A stretch of DNA of 47,143 nucleotides from contig JAJEIP010000093.1 of NCBI GenBank assembly GCA_022827885.1, forward strand, positions 1 to 47,143, given 5' to 3'. A program made the position numbers and the translations under genes. Below the pieces are notes generated by a model, which saw nothing but the letters and a program-made list of their open reading frames with translations, was not told the DNA's origin and ran no database searches. This DNA is from Candidatus Poribacteria bacterium (GTDB taxonomy: Bacteria > Poribacteria > WGA-4E > WGA-3G). Positions 7,153 to 14,914 of this stretch are shown here, one piece after another; position 1 is the first letter of the stretch; each line of letters begins with the position of its first letter.

Positions 7153-9588
7153 TTAAGCTGTGGTAGGTCGGATGATGAGCTTTATTTTTGTGCCTTTGGG
7201 TGGGATCACATCAGTATTCACACGATACGTTCGATCATCGGTGCCAGTAGGTAAGGGGTGGTTGAAAATCGAATCTGGGTCACGGTAGACGGCAATAATG
7301 TTGTGAAAGAGCTGGGCAGTGAGTTGATTGTTTTTCAGCCGTCCACCTGTGAAGACCCAGGGCGTTTCCTGCATCGGCTGTTCCGTAAAGGCATTCCATA
7401 CTAACTCGCGCGCACGGCGCGAGATAACTTCTGTGCCTTGATTCCATTCAACCCAGATGTCAACGGGTGCGCCTGTCGGTTTTCTCGGATCGCCTTCAAC
7501 CGTGAGATTCATACCGGGCATAAAATCTAAAACGCCGAGGGCTGTCAGTATGTAAATCGGTTCTGCATCAACGATTAAAATGCTTTCATGTGTTTTGCCG
7601 AGTTTACCACAGGCAAAGAATTCAATATTGGCATCTCCACTGACAATGTTAATTTCACCCGGCACCGTTACCTCACGTTTACTGGTATCAAAAATAACGT
7701 TGCCGAGTTGATACGTATTTTCGCTAATTTGCTTCGGTTTTGCCAATTGAACGTCCGCAGCTGCAGTGGATTGTGGAAACACAGTGAGTTTTTCCGAAGC
7801 ACTATTATCGTTGTTGTCTGCATCCGAGAAGGCGATACGTGCCACAAACTCTATCTGACCTTCTGTTGCCGGTACCCAATCGGTAGAAATGACGGTCTCT
7901 GTGAGTTTAGAAGTCCACAGGACTTCGGTGTTAGCAACCTTTTCACCATCAACATAAAACTCAACGTTAAGAATATCGTCAAGAGGGGTTCCCGTATTCT
8001 GAAGGGTAGCACTCAGTCGGACGGCTTCACCAACGCGTGGCGTAGGTGGTGAAAATCGGAGGCTTCGTGGAACAATCCCGATGTTTGGTTCTGTTGGACC
8101 TACCAGGGCATGACTTAAGGTCATCACTGTGAAGCAGGTCGATAAAAAATCGCTCTCAGATCCGCGCCATCTCCCATCAGATTCCTGTTGGGCAACCATC
8201 ATCCGTGAGATTTCATCGTACCAGTTGTAACCCGCGAGTGTGTCTAAAGTTGGGGGAATATCACAGAACCGCTGCAGCGAAAGTAAATAGTAATAAAGCC
8301 ATGAGTTAGAACCGGGGTTACGGGTTAAGGACCAATGCTTTTTAACCCACGCAATACCTTTCTGAATCTGCGGATCGTCAACCGGAACACCACACGCCCG
8401 CAGCGCCCACAATCCTGTTGCAGTCATACTTCCATAGACACCTATTGCCCACGGGGAACCGTCATCAACCAAATTGTAGAGCCATCCACCCGTTTCAGTT
8501 TGGTTCCGCCGAATCCATTGTTGGGCACGTACCCAAGTGTCAGGAGGAATATCAATCCCCCACTGCTTTGCAGCATAGAGGGCATAGATAACCATGTTCA
8601 TGTGCGCGCCATCGGCACTATAACCGTATCCCCAACCGCCATCGTCGCGCTCGTCTGTGAATTCACTACCACTGACAGGCAGCTGCTTTTTGACTAACTG
8701 ATTCACAGCAAACTGAACACGCTCTCTGTAAGCGACATCTTGTGTCGCAACTAAAGCCGGAATAACCACCGCGAACTGGTAAACAGCGAATTCGTTCCAG
8801 TTCTGCTCTAAGAGGAATTCTAAGCCTTTTTGGACGGGTGGATGCGAAACCGTATGTCCTGTTGCGAATAACGTTTGTAGCGCTAACGCTGTTTCTTGTG
8901 TTTGATCCTCGCCAAAATTCCAAGATTTGCCTGGGATAAAGTTTTCAGCAAGACCTTTTAGGCTCGCTCCGCAGGTGATACAGATTAAGATAAGTTGGTT
9001 TTCAGTTCCACACTGCAAACAGGTTCGGCTATGTCTGCCTTGTTGTGCTTCTATCCAAGCAATACCTTTCGTTATCGCGTTCTGGATCTGTTCAGGGGGG
9101 ACGGGTGGGAACATGCGCGACGCAGCGATGATTGCGGCATGGGTGAGGTTATTTCCTGTGTCTGTTTCTTCGATGTGTTTTGCACCGGGCGGGTTGATGA
9201 CGGCATAGATTTCGGTCTTACCGGGAGGCGGTTGCCACTGTGTTTTTACGCGCTTGCTCTGCCCCGGTTTTAACTCCAGGATCACATCCTTACAGAGTAT
9301 TTGAAGCGGTTGCGTCGCTGGATCCGCCTCGTAAAGGTCAACAACCAGATCCTGGTTCATCGTTTGTGTGCCGTCCCCTACATTCTTCACCTCAACTGAG
9401 ATAGTAATCTCTTCTCCTTCAACCGGGGTTGGATTGGAAAAGGAGATACTATCAGCATCAACACGGAAGTCTGGTAGTTGCGCGAATCCACTCGTGCTAA
9501 GGGAGGCAATAACACATATTCCGATTGACAATTTTAACAGTAGATTTCGGAAACTGACGTGCTGCGTCAAACGAAGATACCTAATCAT
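7153..9588 (-). CDS. Exported CARDB / terpenoid-cyclase-fold / zinc-ribbon / YdjY-like multidomain protein
   Basis: I chose the start at 9588 (signal MIRYLRL...SGFAQ), which has GAGGT five bases upstream; an in-frame extension runs back to 9663. The product is about 811 residues. Domains in order: a CARDB-like adhesion domain (about 40-150); an alpha/alpha toroid with squalene-cyclase/prenyltransferase-type repeats (about 160-510; DGGWGYG, TGGWLYN, DGRWRG); a second CARDB-like domain (about 525-630); and a C-terminal YdjY-like domain (about 645-800; VIFDTSKREVTVPG). A CxxC...CxxC zinc ribbon (CLQCG, CITCG) is inserted in the first toroid repeats. No cyclase DxDD motif is seen, so a structural or substrate-binding role is likelier than terpene cyclisation. 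Confidence 0.78.
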   Translation of the reverse strand: MIRYLRLTQHVSFRNLLLKLSIGICVIASLSTSGFAQLPDFRVDADSISFSNPTPVEGEEITISVEVKNVGDGTQTMNQDLVVDLYEADPATQPLQILCKDVILELKPGQSKRVKTQWQPPPGKTEIYAVINPPGAKHIEETDTGNNLTHAAIIAASRMFPPVPPEQIQNAITKGIAWIEAQQGRHSRTCLQCGTENQLILICITCGASLKGLAENFIPGKSWNFGEDQTQETALALQTLFATGHTVSHPPVQKGLEFLLEQNWNEFAVYQFAVVIPALVATQDVAYRERVQFAVNQLVKKQLPVSGSEFTDERDDGGWGYGYSADGAHMNMVIYALYAAKQWGIDIPPDTWVRAQQWIRRNQTETGGWLYNLVDDGSPWAIGVYGSMTATGLWALRACGVPVDDPQIQKGIAWVKKHWSLTRNPGSNSWLYYYLLSLQRFCDIPPTLDTLAGYNWYDEISRMMVAQQESDGRWRGSESDFLSTCFTVMTLSHALVGPTEPNIGIVPRSLRFSPPTPRVGEAVRLSATLQNTGTPLDDILNVEFYVDGEKVANTEVLWTSKLTETVISTDWVPATEGQIEFVARIAFSDADNNDNSASEKLTVFPQSTAAADVQLAKPKQISENTYQLGNVIFDTSKREVTVPGEINIVSGDANIEFFACGKLGKTHESILIVDAEPIYILTALGVLDFMPGMNLTVEGDPRKPTGAPVDIWVEWNQGTEVISRRARELVWNAFTEQPMQETPWVFTGGRLKNNQLTAQLFHNIIAVYRDPDSIFNHPLPTGTDDRTYRVNTDVIPPKGTKIKLIIRPTTA

Positions 9589-9702
9589 GATGAACCTCAC
9601 ATCTATCAAGGAAGTTTTATGATTCCGACGAGTGCCACAACCATATTTTGATTTATCGCTCAACCAGCCGAACGTGGCAACGCGATTCCTACCGGTCCTA
9701 TA

Positions 9703-10635
9703 TTAGTTTCCTGCCCAGAACCCAACGGAAACTGAAGAAGGCTGTGGGATCGGATTTTTGAACAACGCCTGTCCGCTTGATGTCCATTTGCTAATTTCGC
9801 CTTGAAATGTCTCTCCGAGTAGATCCGCTATCCAGATACCCCCATCTGTAGGTGAAACACTGATTGCGACGATTGCCATTCCCGCAAGAAATTCAGCTCT
9901 CTTGCCCCCATCTGGTCCCAAGTTCATTAACATTGATTGTTGTGAGACGACCCAGACACTTCCATCGGTGACATTGATACGCGGGGACGTAGGATTCGGA
10001 ATATCAGTGATTTCTACCAGCTTCTGTCCGCTCGCTGAAACCCGCATCAGAACGCTATGTTGGCTGTCGGCGATCCAAGCATTTCCTTCGTAGTCAACGG
10101 TTACACCTTTGGGCTCACCCATCGGTGGCGCGTCTGCGACTTTGTTTCCTGCAGCATCGTAGCGTGCGATAGGACCTCTTGCGTTTGTTATCCATGCTGA
10201 ACCGTCCTTAGGATTTACTGCTACTGCGGGTTCATGGGCGGGTATTACAGCGACAACTTGGGCGCCATCACCGGATACTTTTTTAACAGCATCAAGTCCT
10301 GCGATCCATGCCGAACCATCGGCGGGGTTAATGGCGATCTGGTTCGGACGGTTAATATCGGAAATCTCTTTAAAATCGCCGGTGTTTGGATTATAACGAT
10401 AGACGGTGTTTGCTGCTGAGACTGCGATCCAAACGACGCCATCTGCTGGGTTCACCTCGGCGGCGGTTGCTTGCGGTAGATTCGGAATAACCTGCGGATC
10501 GGCGTTTCCATCGGCATATAATTTATAAACTGTATCTCCTTTACTGACGACCCAACACTCTCCATTATATTGTCCGTAGCTGATAGTAACGCATAGAAGC
10601 GACAACGCCATTGCCCAAAACATCTTTTTCATCAT
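9703..10635 (-). CDS. Exported NHL/Vgb-like beta-propeller protein
   Basis: The 310-residue product has a clear signal peptide (MMKKMFWAMALSLLCVTISYG) followed by repeated blades of the form DGSxWIA. Examples are PADGVVWIAVS, PADGSAWIAGL, PKDGSAWITNA, YEGNAWIADS and TDGSVWVVSQ, each about 40 residues apart. This is the pattern of streptogramin-lyase/NHL-like six- or seven-bladed propellers. No catalytic histidine pattern of Vgb is evident, so it is best read as a periplasmic or secreted binding scaffold. AGGAGA precedes the start. It lies 114 bp upstream of the preceding multidomain exported gene and has its own promoter candidate. Confidence 0.78.
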   Translation of the reverse strand: MMKKMFWAMALSLLCVTISYGQYNGECWVVSKGDTVYKLYADGNADPQVIPNLPQATAAEVNPADGVVWIAVSAANTVYRYNPNTGDFKEISDINRPNQIAINPADGSAWIAGLDAVKKVSGDGAQVVAVIPAHEPAVAVNPKDGSAWITNARGPIARYDAAGNKVADAPPMGEPKGVTVDYEGNAWIADSQHSVLMRVSASGQKLVEITDIPNPTSPRINVTDGSVWVVSQQSMLMNLGPDGGKRAEFLAGMAIVAISVSPTDGGIWIADLLGETFQGEISKWTSSGQALFKNPIPQPSSVSVGFWAGN

Positions 10636-10658
10636 TTATATCTCCTGATTTACTGTAT

Positions 10659-10673
10659 GCGCTTTGTAAGCGC
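10659..10673. repeat. Short GCGCTT/AAGCGC palindrome
   Basis: GCGCTT (10659-10664) pairs with AAGCGC (10668-10673) around a three-base loop. Just beyond lies AGAGCGCGCTATAAGCG. Together they resemble the GGCGCGCT...AGCGCGCC hairpin at 28789-28809, suggesting a dispersed family. It falls in the 5' leader of the beta-propeller gene on the minus strand. Confidence 0.4.
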
Positions 10674-10748
10674 GCAATCTGTGGTTTAAGAGCGCGCTAT
10701 AAGCGACGCCTTCATTTTTTTAATCTTAACATAGTTTCCGTTAATTTT

Positions 10749-10789
10749 GCAAGGATTTTTAATTATACCTTGCGGTTCGATTGGATCAA
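10749..10789 (-). promoter_or_regulatory. Promoter candidate for the beta-propeller gene, with a dyad across the -10
   Basis: Read on the minus strand, TTGATC (10784-10789) and TATAAT (10762-10767) are 16 bp apart. The inverted repeat GCAAGG (10749-10754) / CCTTGC (10768-10773) brackets the -10 box exactly, as an operator would. The promoter would give a roughly 120-base leader before the start at 10635. Confidence 0.45.
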
Positions 10790-10880
10790 TTGGATAAACA
10801 ACGTTAACCGACGTATATCCGGCCTCCACTCCGTTACAGGCTACGTTTTTGATTCTTTAAGTTATCATTTTCATTTTTTC

Positions 10881-10909
10881 TTGCTCTTTTTCAGAAAGTC
10901 GTGTATACT
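10881..10909 (+). promoter_or_regulatory. Sigma70-like promoter candidate for the efflux region
   Basis: TTGCTC (10881-10886) and TATACT (10904-10909) are spaced by 17 bp, and transcription would start near 10916. This is about 66 bases before the small cysteine-containing protein gene that leads the efflux genes. Confidence 0.5.
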
Positions 10910-10981
10910 AAATAGAGAGTATTTGAACGAACGGTCAATTGGATACGTTTAAAGACTTATATCACTTTTTGGAAGAGAAAA

Positions 10982-11431
10982 ATGGAATTTATTTTACTGA
11001 ACAAAAAGAGAACTGTGATCCCTCTGATTTGGCTACTCATTTATCTTGCAACTGTGCCGATGCAGTTGTCCAATTATGTTTTGTGTATCGGTTCAGACGG
11101 GCATGTCGAATTTGAAGTCGCAGTCAACGGACGATGCACTGACACACACAATCTCAACGAAAAGCGCACAGAGATTGCGGTTACTGCAGAGACCGCCGAA
11201 GATAATCACTGCGGCTCGTGCCTCGATCTCGCGATCTTTGTCTCTTTAGACACTGAGCTGTATCTTGCTCCAGCTCAAGATACGTTAATACATCCGCCTG
11301 CTTCGGTAACTACACTCACAGCATACCGAATAAGCGGTTCCACGCTTCTAACACATACCCCTCTTCTGGATACTCCATCAGTTATAGCCCCTACGCTCAT
11401 ATCCCTTCGGACAACGACGCTCCTCATTTAA
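10982..11431 (+). CDS. Small exported cysteine-containing protein upstream of RND efflux operon
   Basis: The 149-residue product has an N-terminal hydrophobic segment (about residues 13-30, VIPLIWLLIYLATVPM). The segment LCIGSDGHVEFE and a CGSC pair (about residues 76-79) follow, with one further cysteine (GRC) between. The pattern CIGxDGH...CGxC recalls small exported proteins encoded next to heavy-metal RND operons in other bacteria; that comparison is from memory. The C-terminal half is Thr/Leu-rich without motifs. It precedes the outer membrane factor by 209 bp. A metal-sensing or metal-binding role is possible but is inference. Confidence 0.6.
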   Translation: MEFILLNKKRTVIPLIWLLIYLATVPMQLSNYVLCIGSDGHVEFEVAVNGRCTDTHNLNEKRTEIAVTAETAEDNHCGSCLDLAIFVSLDTELYLAPAQDTLIHPPASVTTLTAYRISGSTLLTHTPLLDTPSVIAPTLISLRTTTLLI

Positions 11432-11640
11432 ACCGTACCCTATTCTATTTACTGTAACTTTTATCGCCCCTCGTGCGACTGAGAGTTAAGTATGAATCCC
11501 TACTGATTTGTGCGTATTTTAATCCTGTGCCCATTATTGCAGGCGCACAGTTATATTTAGCAGGTTTTGTTCGGGTAGCGGATAAACTTGAACAGAGTTG
11601 TTATATTCAAAAAATCATTTATTTTTCATGGAGGTGAGCA

Positions 11641-12969
11641 TTGCGTACGCAACTTACATTCAACCCCATCTTCGTGATAGGCACACTTTGTCTGTTAGCA
11701 TTAAGTACGTGGCAAATGCCGTCCGCCTTTTCAAGTGACGGAGGACAGGTTTCGCTGGAGATCGCACTCCAGACGGCAATGCGCGAAAATCCAGAACTCA
11801 ACGCGATCCGTCAAAAACTTAAAGTTGCCCGCGCTCGAATTGAGGGCATCGCGATGTTTAGTAACCCCGAATTGGAAACCGAATTTGCTGGAGGAAGGGA
11901 TGGCACTCAGGGACTCGAACTCACCCAATCGTTTCAACTCGGTGGACAGCGAGGACATCAAAGGCGAATTGCGAAAATCCATCTCGAAAAGGTAAACGTT
12001 GAACTTGCCGAAGCGTCTCGTTTGCTTACGAAATCGGTGAAAGTAGCTTTCTATGAGTTGACCCTTGTCCAAGAAAAACTTAAGTTAGCGAAAGAGGTTA
12101 TTGAACACACCAAACGGATGTATGATATTGCTCAGTTTCGGTTTGAAACTGGCGATATTTCGGTAACGCAGGCAAATTTAGCAAATATTCAACGCCAATC
12201 GGCACTGCGTGAGGCAGTAAAGTTAGAAGGGGCATTACAGTTGGCACAACTTGAACTGAATGCCTTGATGGGCACCCCACTTGAAACGGAGCATACCGCT
12301 ATCGGTGGTTTTCCAGATTCTTCAATAACAAGTTTTGAAAATCCACAAGTTGCGTCCAAAATATCACCAGATGCCTTTTCAGAGTTAACACCAGAAGCCT
12401 TGAGGACACACGCGATCGCACGTCGTAACGACTTAAGATCCGTTCAATTAGATGCGGAGTTGACTGAAAGTGAACTCCGACTCGCAAAAGCAGCGAACAT
12501 TCCCGACTTGAGTGTAGGTGCACTTGCCCAACGCAACAGGGAGGAGAACACGCTCGGTGTGAAATTGACAATCCCACTGCCATTTTTTGATCGGAATCGT
12601 GCTGAGATTAATGCGGCAAAAGCACAACAGCAGGTCGACACCATCGAAATCAGCAGCCAAGAGCGAAAAATTAGCCGAGAGGTGATGGCAGCATACCTTT
12701 CCCTCAAGACTGCGCAAAAAACGCTCAAGTTTTATGAAGGCGATTCCGTGAAATTGCTCAATGAAAATCTTAAACTAACGCGGACTGCCTACGAATTGGG
12801 GGAGGTAAAACTCTTAGAGGTTATTTTGATGCAGAACGAATTTGTCGAAATGCGGTTTGCTTACCTTGAAGCACTTACGGCATACTACAAAGCACTGGCG
12901 CAACTTGAGGCTACCATAGACACACCTATCAGCGGTCAGCCCTCAGTCGGAATAAAGGAGAAATTATAA
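11641..12969 (+). CDS. Outer membrane efflux protein (TolC/CzcC family)
   Basis: The start is TTG at 11641, supported by GGAGG (11630-11634) six bases upstream; no ATG fits the frame there. The product is about 442 residues with a signal-like leader (to about residue 29). Two TolC-type repeats follow, with conserved segments such as LEIALQTAMRENPEL, NPELETEFAGG, ELTQSFQLGGQR and, in the second half, KLTIPLPFFDRNRAEI. It would form the outer membrane channel of the tripartite pump encoded by the next two genes. Its stop overlaps the next ATG (TAATG), indicating translational coupling. Confidence 0.9.
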   Translation: MRTQLTFNPIFVIGTLCLLALSTWQMPSAFSSDGGQVSLEIALQTAMRENPELNAIRQKLKVARARIEGIAMFSNPELETEFAGGRDGTQGLELTQSFQLGGQRGHQRRIAKIHLEKVNVELAEASRLLTKSVKVAFYELTLVQEKLKLAKEVIEHTKRMYDIAQFRFETGDISVTQANLANIQRQSALREAVKLEGALQLAQLELNALMGTPLETEHTAIGGFPDSSITSFENPQVASKISPDAFSELTPEALRTHAIARRNDLRSVQLDAELTESELRLAKAANIPDLSVGALAQRNREENTLGVKLTIPLPFFDRNRAEINAAKAQQQVDTIEISSQERKISREVMAAYLSLKTAQKTLKFYEGDSVKLLNENLKLTRTAYELGEVKLLEVILMQNEFVEMRFAYLEALTAYYKALAQLEATIDTPISGQPSVGIKEKL

Positions 12970-14888
12970 TGTCACGTTTTTCATTCCCATTCAATCTCAA
13001 GCTACCCGTTCTTGAATCCCGTAGAGGTAGTCTGTTTATAAGGGAGCGATGCTCATTAAAACTGGCTATATTTGGTATTCTGATAGTAGGCTGGATGTTG
13101 CCACCCCTGATACCTACATCGATTTGGGCTGAAAGCGAAAATAATGAGAATGCTGCGCATACGCATGGTCAAGCAAATACAGTAACGCTCACCGATAAAG
13201 CAAAAGCGAATATCGGTTTGAGAACTGCTGAAGTTGATGTCCGAGCAATTGAGACGATTGTACACGTTCACGGCAATGTAATGGCTCACCCCGAATACCA
13301 AGCAGTCGTTACACCCCGAATCAGCGGTATTGTGAAACGTATCCATTTCGGTGTCGGTGAATTTGTCGAAAAAGGCGATTTGCTACTTGAAATGGAAAGT
13401 CTTGACTTGCAAATGGCGCAGATCGAAATGATAGAAGCGGTAGCCCAAAAGAAGTCATTAGACGCAAAATTGACGAGACTGACAGAGGTCTTCGCCAAGC
13501 AAATTCGGCGGGAACTGCAAACCCGTCAAATCGACTACTTGCAATCGCTTTCCGAACTCCAAGAGTTACAGACAGCAATTGAAAAACGCAAAGTGCTTGC
13601 TATAACCAAGATTATCTCGGCTTTGGAACAGATGCGGTTTAGATTGGTTCAAGCAGATGTTGAACTCCGATTGATAGAGACGACTCTTAAGAGAACCGAG
13701 GTACTTACGGAAAAGCGTATTTCCGCACAGAAGGAACTCATTGCACAAGAGGCAGCATACAGAAAGGGACAGAATGAACTGGCAGATGCAAAACGTCAAT
13801 TCCAAATCCTCGCGGTCAGTGAACAGACACTGGAAAAGATCCTTCATGGCAGTCGGAAGACCGAGATCCTCTCACTACTGGATGCTGACGAATTAGACAC
13901 AAAAGCCTTACTGGAAAAATACGCAACGCTGAGTGGTGAAGGGACAGCGTTGGTTGATGCAGAAGCGACATACAAAATCGCTGCTATCAAGGTCGCAGCT
14001 AACAAACAACGCGCCTTGGCTGCCGGTCTCACTGAAATGCTTCTTGAAAACTTGACGAAAACCAAGTCTATTGTTTCCTTCATCGATTTCTCCACCGATG
14101 AACTCATTGAAAATTACCTTGCTTTCGTGGAGAGTTCAGAGGCGCTCGAGGGAGTGCTCCAATTGGAAGACGCACTTCGAAGCGCGAATATCACTTTGAA
14201 CAAGGTCCAGCAGAAACTTCAGGTGTCCGGATTGACGCTTGCTGATATAGATAAGATTGTTCAAACTGGACAACCCTTTCCAATATTCCATGTTACAGCC
14301 CCCGCCTCCGGGCAGATCATTGAGCAACATGTAACTCTCGGTACAACGGTTGAAAAAAATAACATGCTTTTCTCAATACTCGACACTGACCGGGTCTGGG
14401 TTGAAGGTGAGGTCCATGAGGATGCACTTGTCCGCCTTCAGGACAAGTGGCAGATAGGAAGCCAGGTACGCATGCGCGTCGCTGCGTATCCAGAAACAAC
14501 TTTTACAGGAAGAATATCACATATTTCAAGCATTATGAACCCCGAGGAGCGGACCGTTCATTTTTGGGCGGAATTCAGCAATCCCACGCGTAAACTCAGG
14601 CCCGGGATGTTTGCTGAACAGGTAATTGTCTTGGAAAAAGGAGCCGAGGTCTTGAGTGTTCCGCTGAACGCTGTGGTTGAAGACAAAGGGAGCTGGTTTG
14701 TTTTTGTCGAATTCGGAGAGACCTACACGAAGCAGGAAGTTGTAGTGGGTGCCAGAGATGACCAATATGTCGAAATTAAAGAGGGTTTGTTTCCAGAGGA
14801 GTATATCGTTGTGCAGGGGCAATATCAGTTATTGAGAGCGACAGCGGATGTCTCGGAAGTGATGGGCGACCATGGGCATCCGCATTAG
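12969..14888 (+). CDS. RND efflux periplasmic adaptor (CzcB/CusB-like), extended
   Basis: This membrane-fusion protein links the inner-membrane pump to the outer membrane channel. A hydrophobic segment near residues 34-50 serves as leader or anchor. The biotinyl-lipoyl half-motifs are visible as VTPRISGIVKRIHFGVGEFV (about 114-133) and VTAPASGQIIEQHVTLGTTV. The beta-barrel segment VWVEGEVHEDALVRL and RKLRPGMFAEQVIV follow. The helical hairpin between the lipoyl halves is unusually long (about 300 residues), making the protein 639 residues against a usual 380-500. Histidines cluster at both ends (HTHG after the leader, DHGHPH at the C-terminus), which suits metal handling. Confidence 0.88.
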   Translation: MSRFSFPFNLKLPVLESRRGSLFIRERCSLKLAIFGILIVGWMLPPLIPTSIWAESENNENAAHTHGQANTVTLTDKAKANIGLRTAEVDVRAIETIVHVHGNVMAHPEYQAVVTPRISGIVKRIHFGVGEFVEKGDLLLEMESLDLQMAQIEMIEAVAQKKSLDAKLTRLTEVFAKQIRRELQTRQIDYLQSLSELQELQTAIEKRKVLAITKIISALEQMRFRLVQADVELRLIETTLKRTEVLTEKRISAQKELIAQEAAYRKGQNELADAKRQFQILAVSEQTLEKILHGSRKTEILSLLDADELDTKALLEKYATLSGEGTALVDAEATYKIAAIKVAANKQRALAAGLTEMLLENLTKTKSIVSFIDFSTDELIENYLAFVESSEALEGVLQLEDALRSANITLNKVQQKLQVSGLTLADIDKIVQTGQPFPIFHVTAPASGQIIEQHVTLGTTVEKNNMLFSILDTDRVWVEGEVHEDALVRLQDKWQIGSQVRMRVAAYPETTFTGRISHISSIMNPEERTVHFWAEFSNPTRKLRPGMFAEQVIVLEKGAEVLSVPLNAVVEDKGSWFVFVEFGETYTKQEVVVGARDDQYVEIKEGLFPEEYIVVQGQYQLLRATADVSEVMGDHGHPH

Positions 14889-14914
14889 GGTATTTAACGG
14901 AGGAAGATTAAAAA

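Larger units (their letters stand above)
10636..10981. other. Divergent intergenic region with two promoter candidates and palindromic repeats
   Basis: This 346 bp gap between divergent genes contains no convincing gene. It holds a GCGCTT-TGT-AAGCGC hairpin (10659-10673), a minus-strand promoter candidate framed by an inverted repeat (10749-10789) and a plus-strand promoter candidate (10881-10909). The segments at 10659-10673 and 10691-10710 resemble GCGCGCT/AAGCGCGC elements seen again near 28789. Confidence 0.6.

Noticed and set aside
7153-9588. Assignment as a squalene-hopene cyclase
   Set aside because: The toroid repeats are present but no DxDD catalytic motif is seen, and the protein is exported with CARDB domains.
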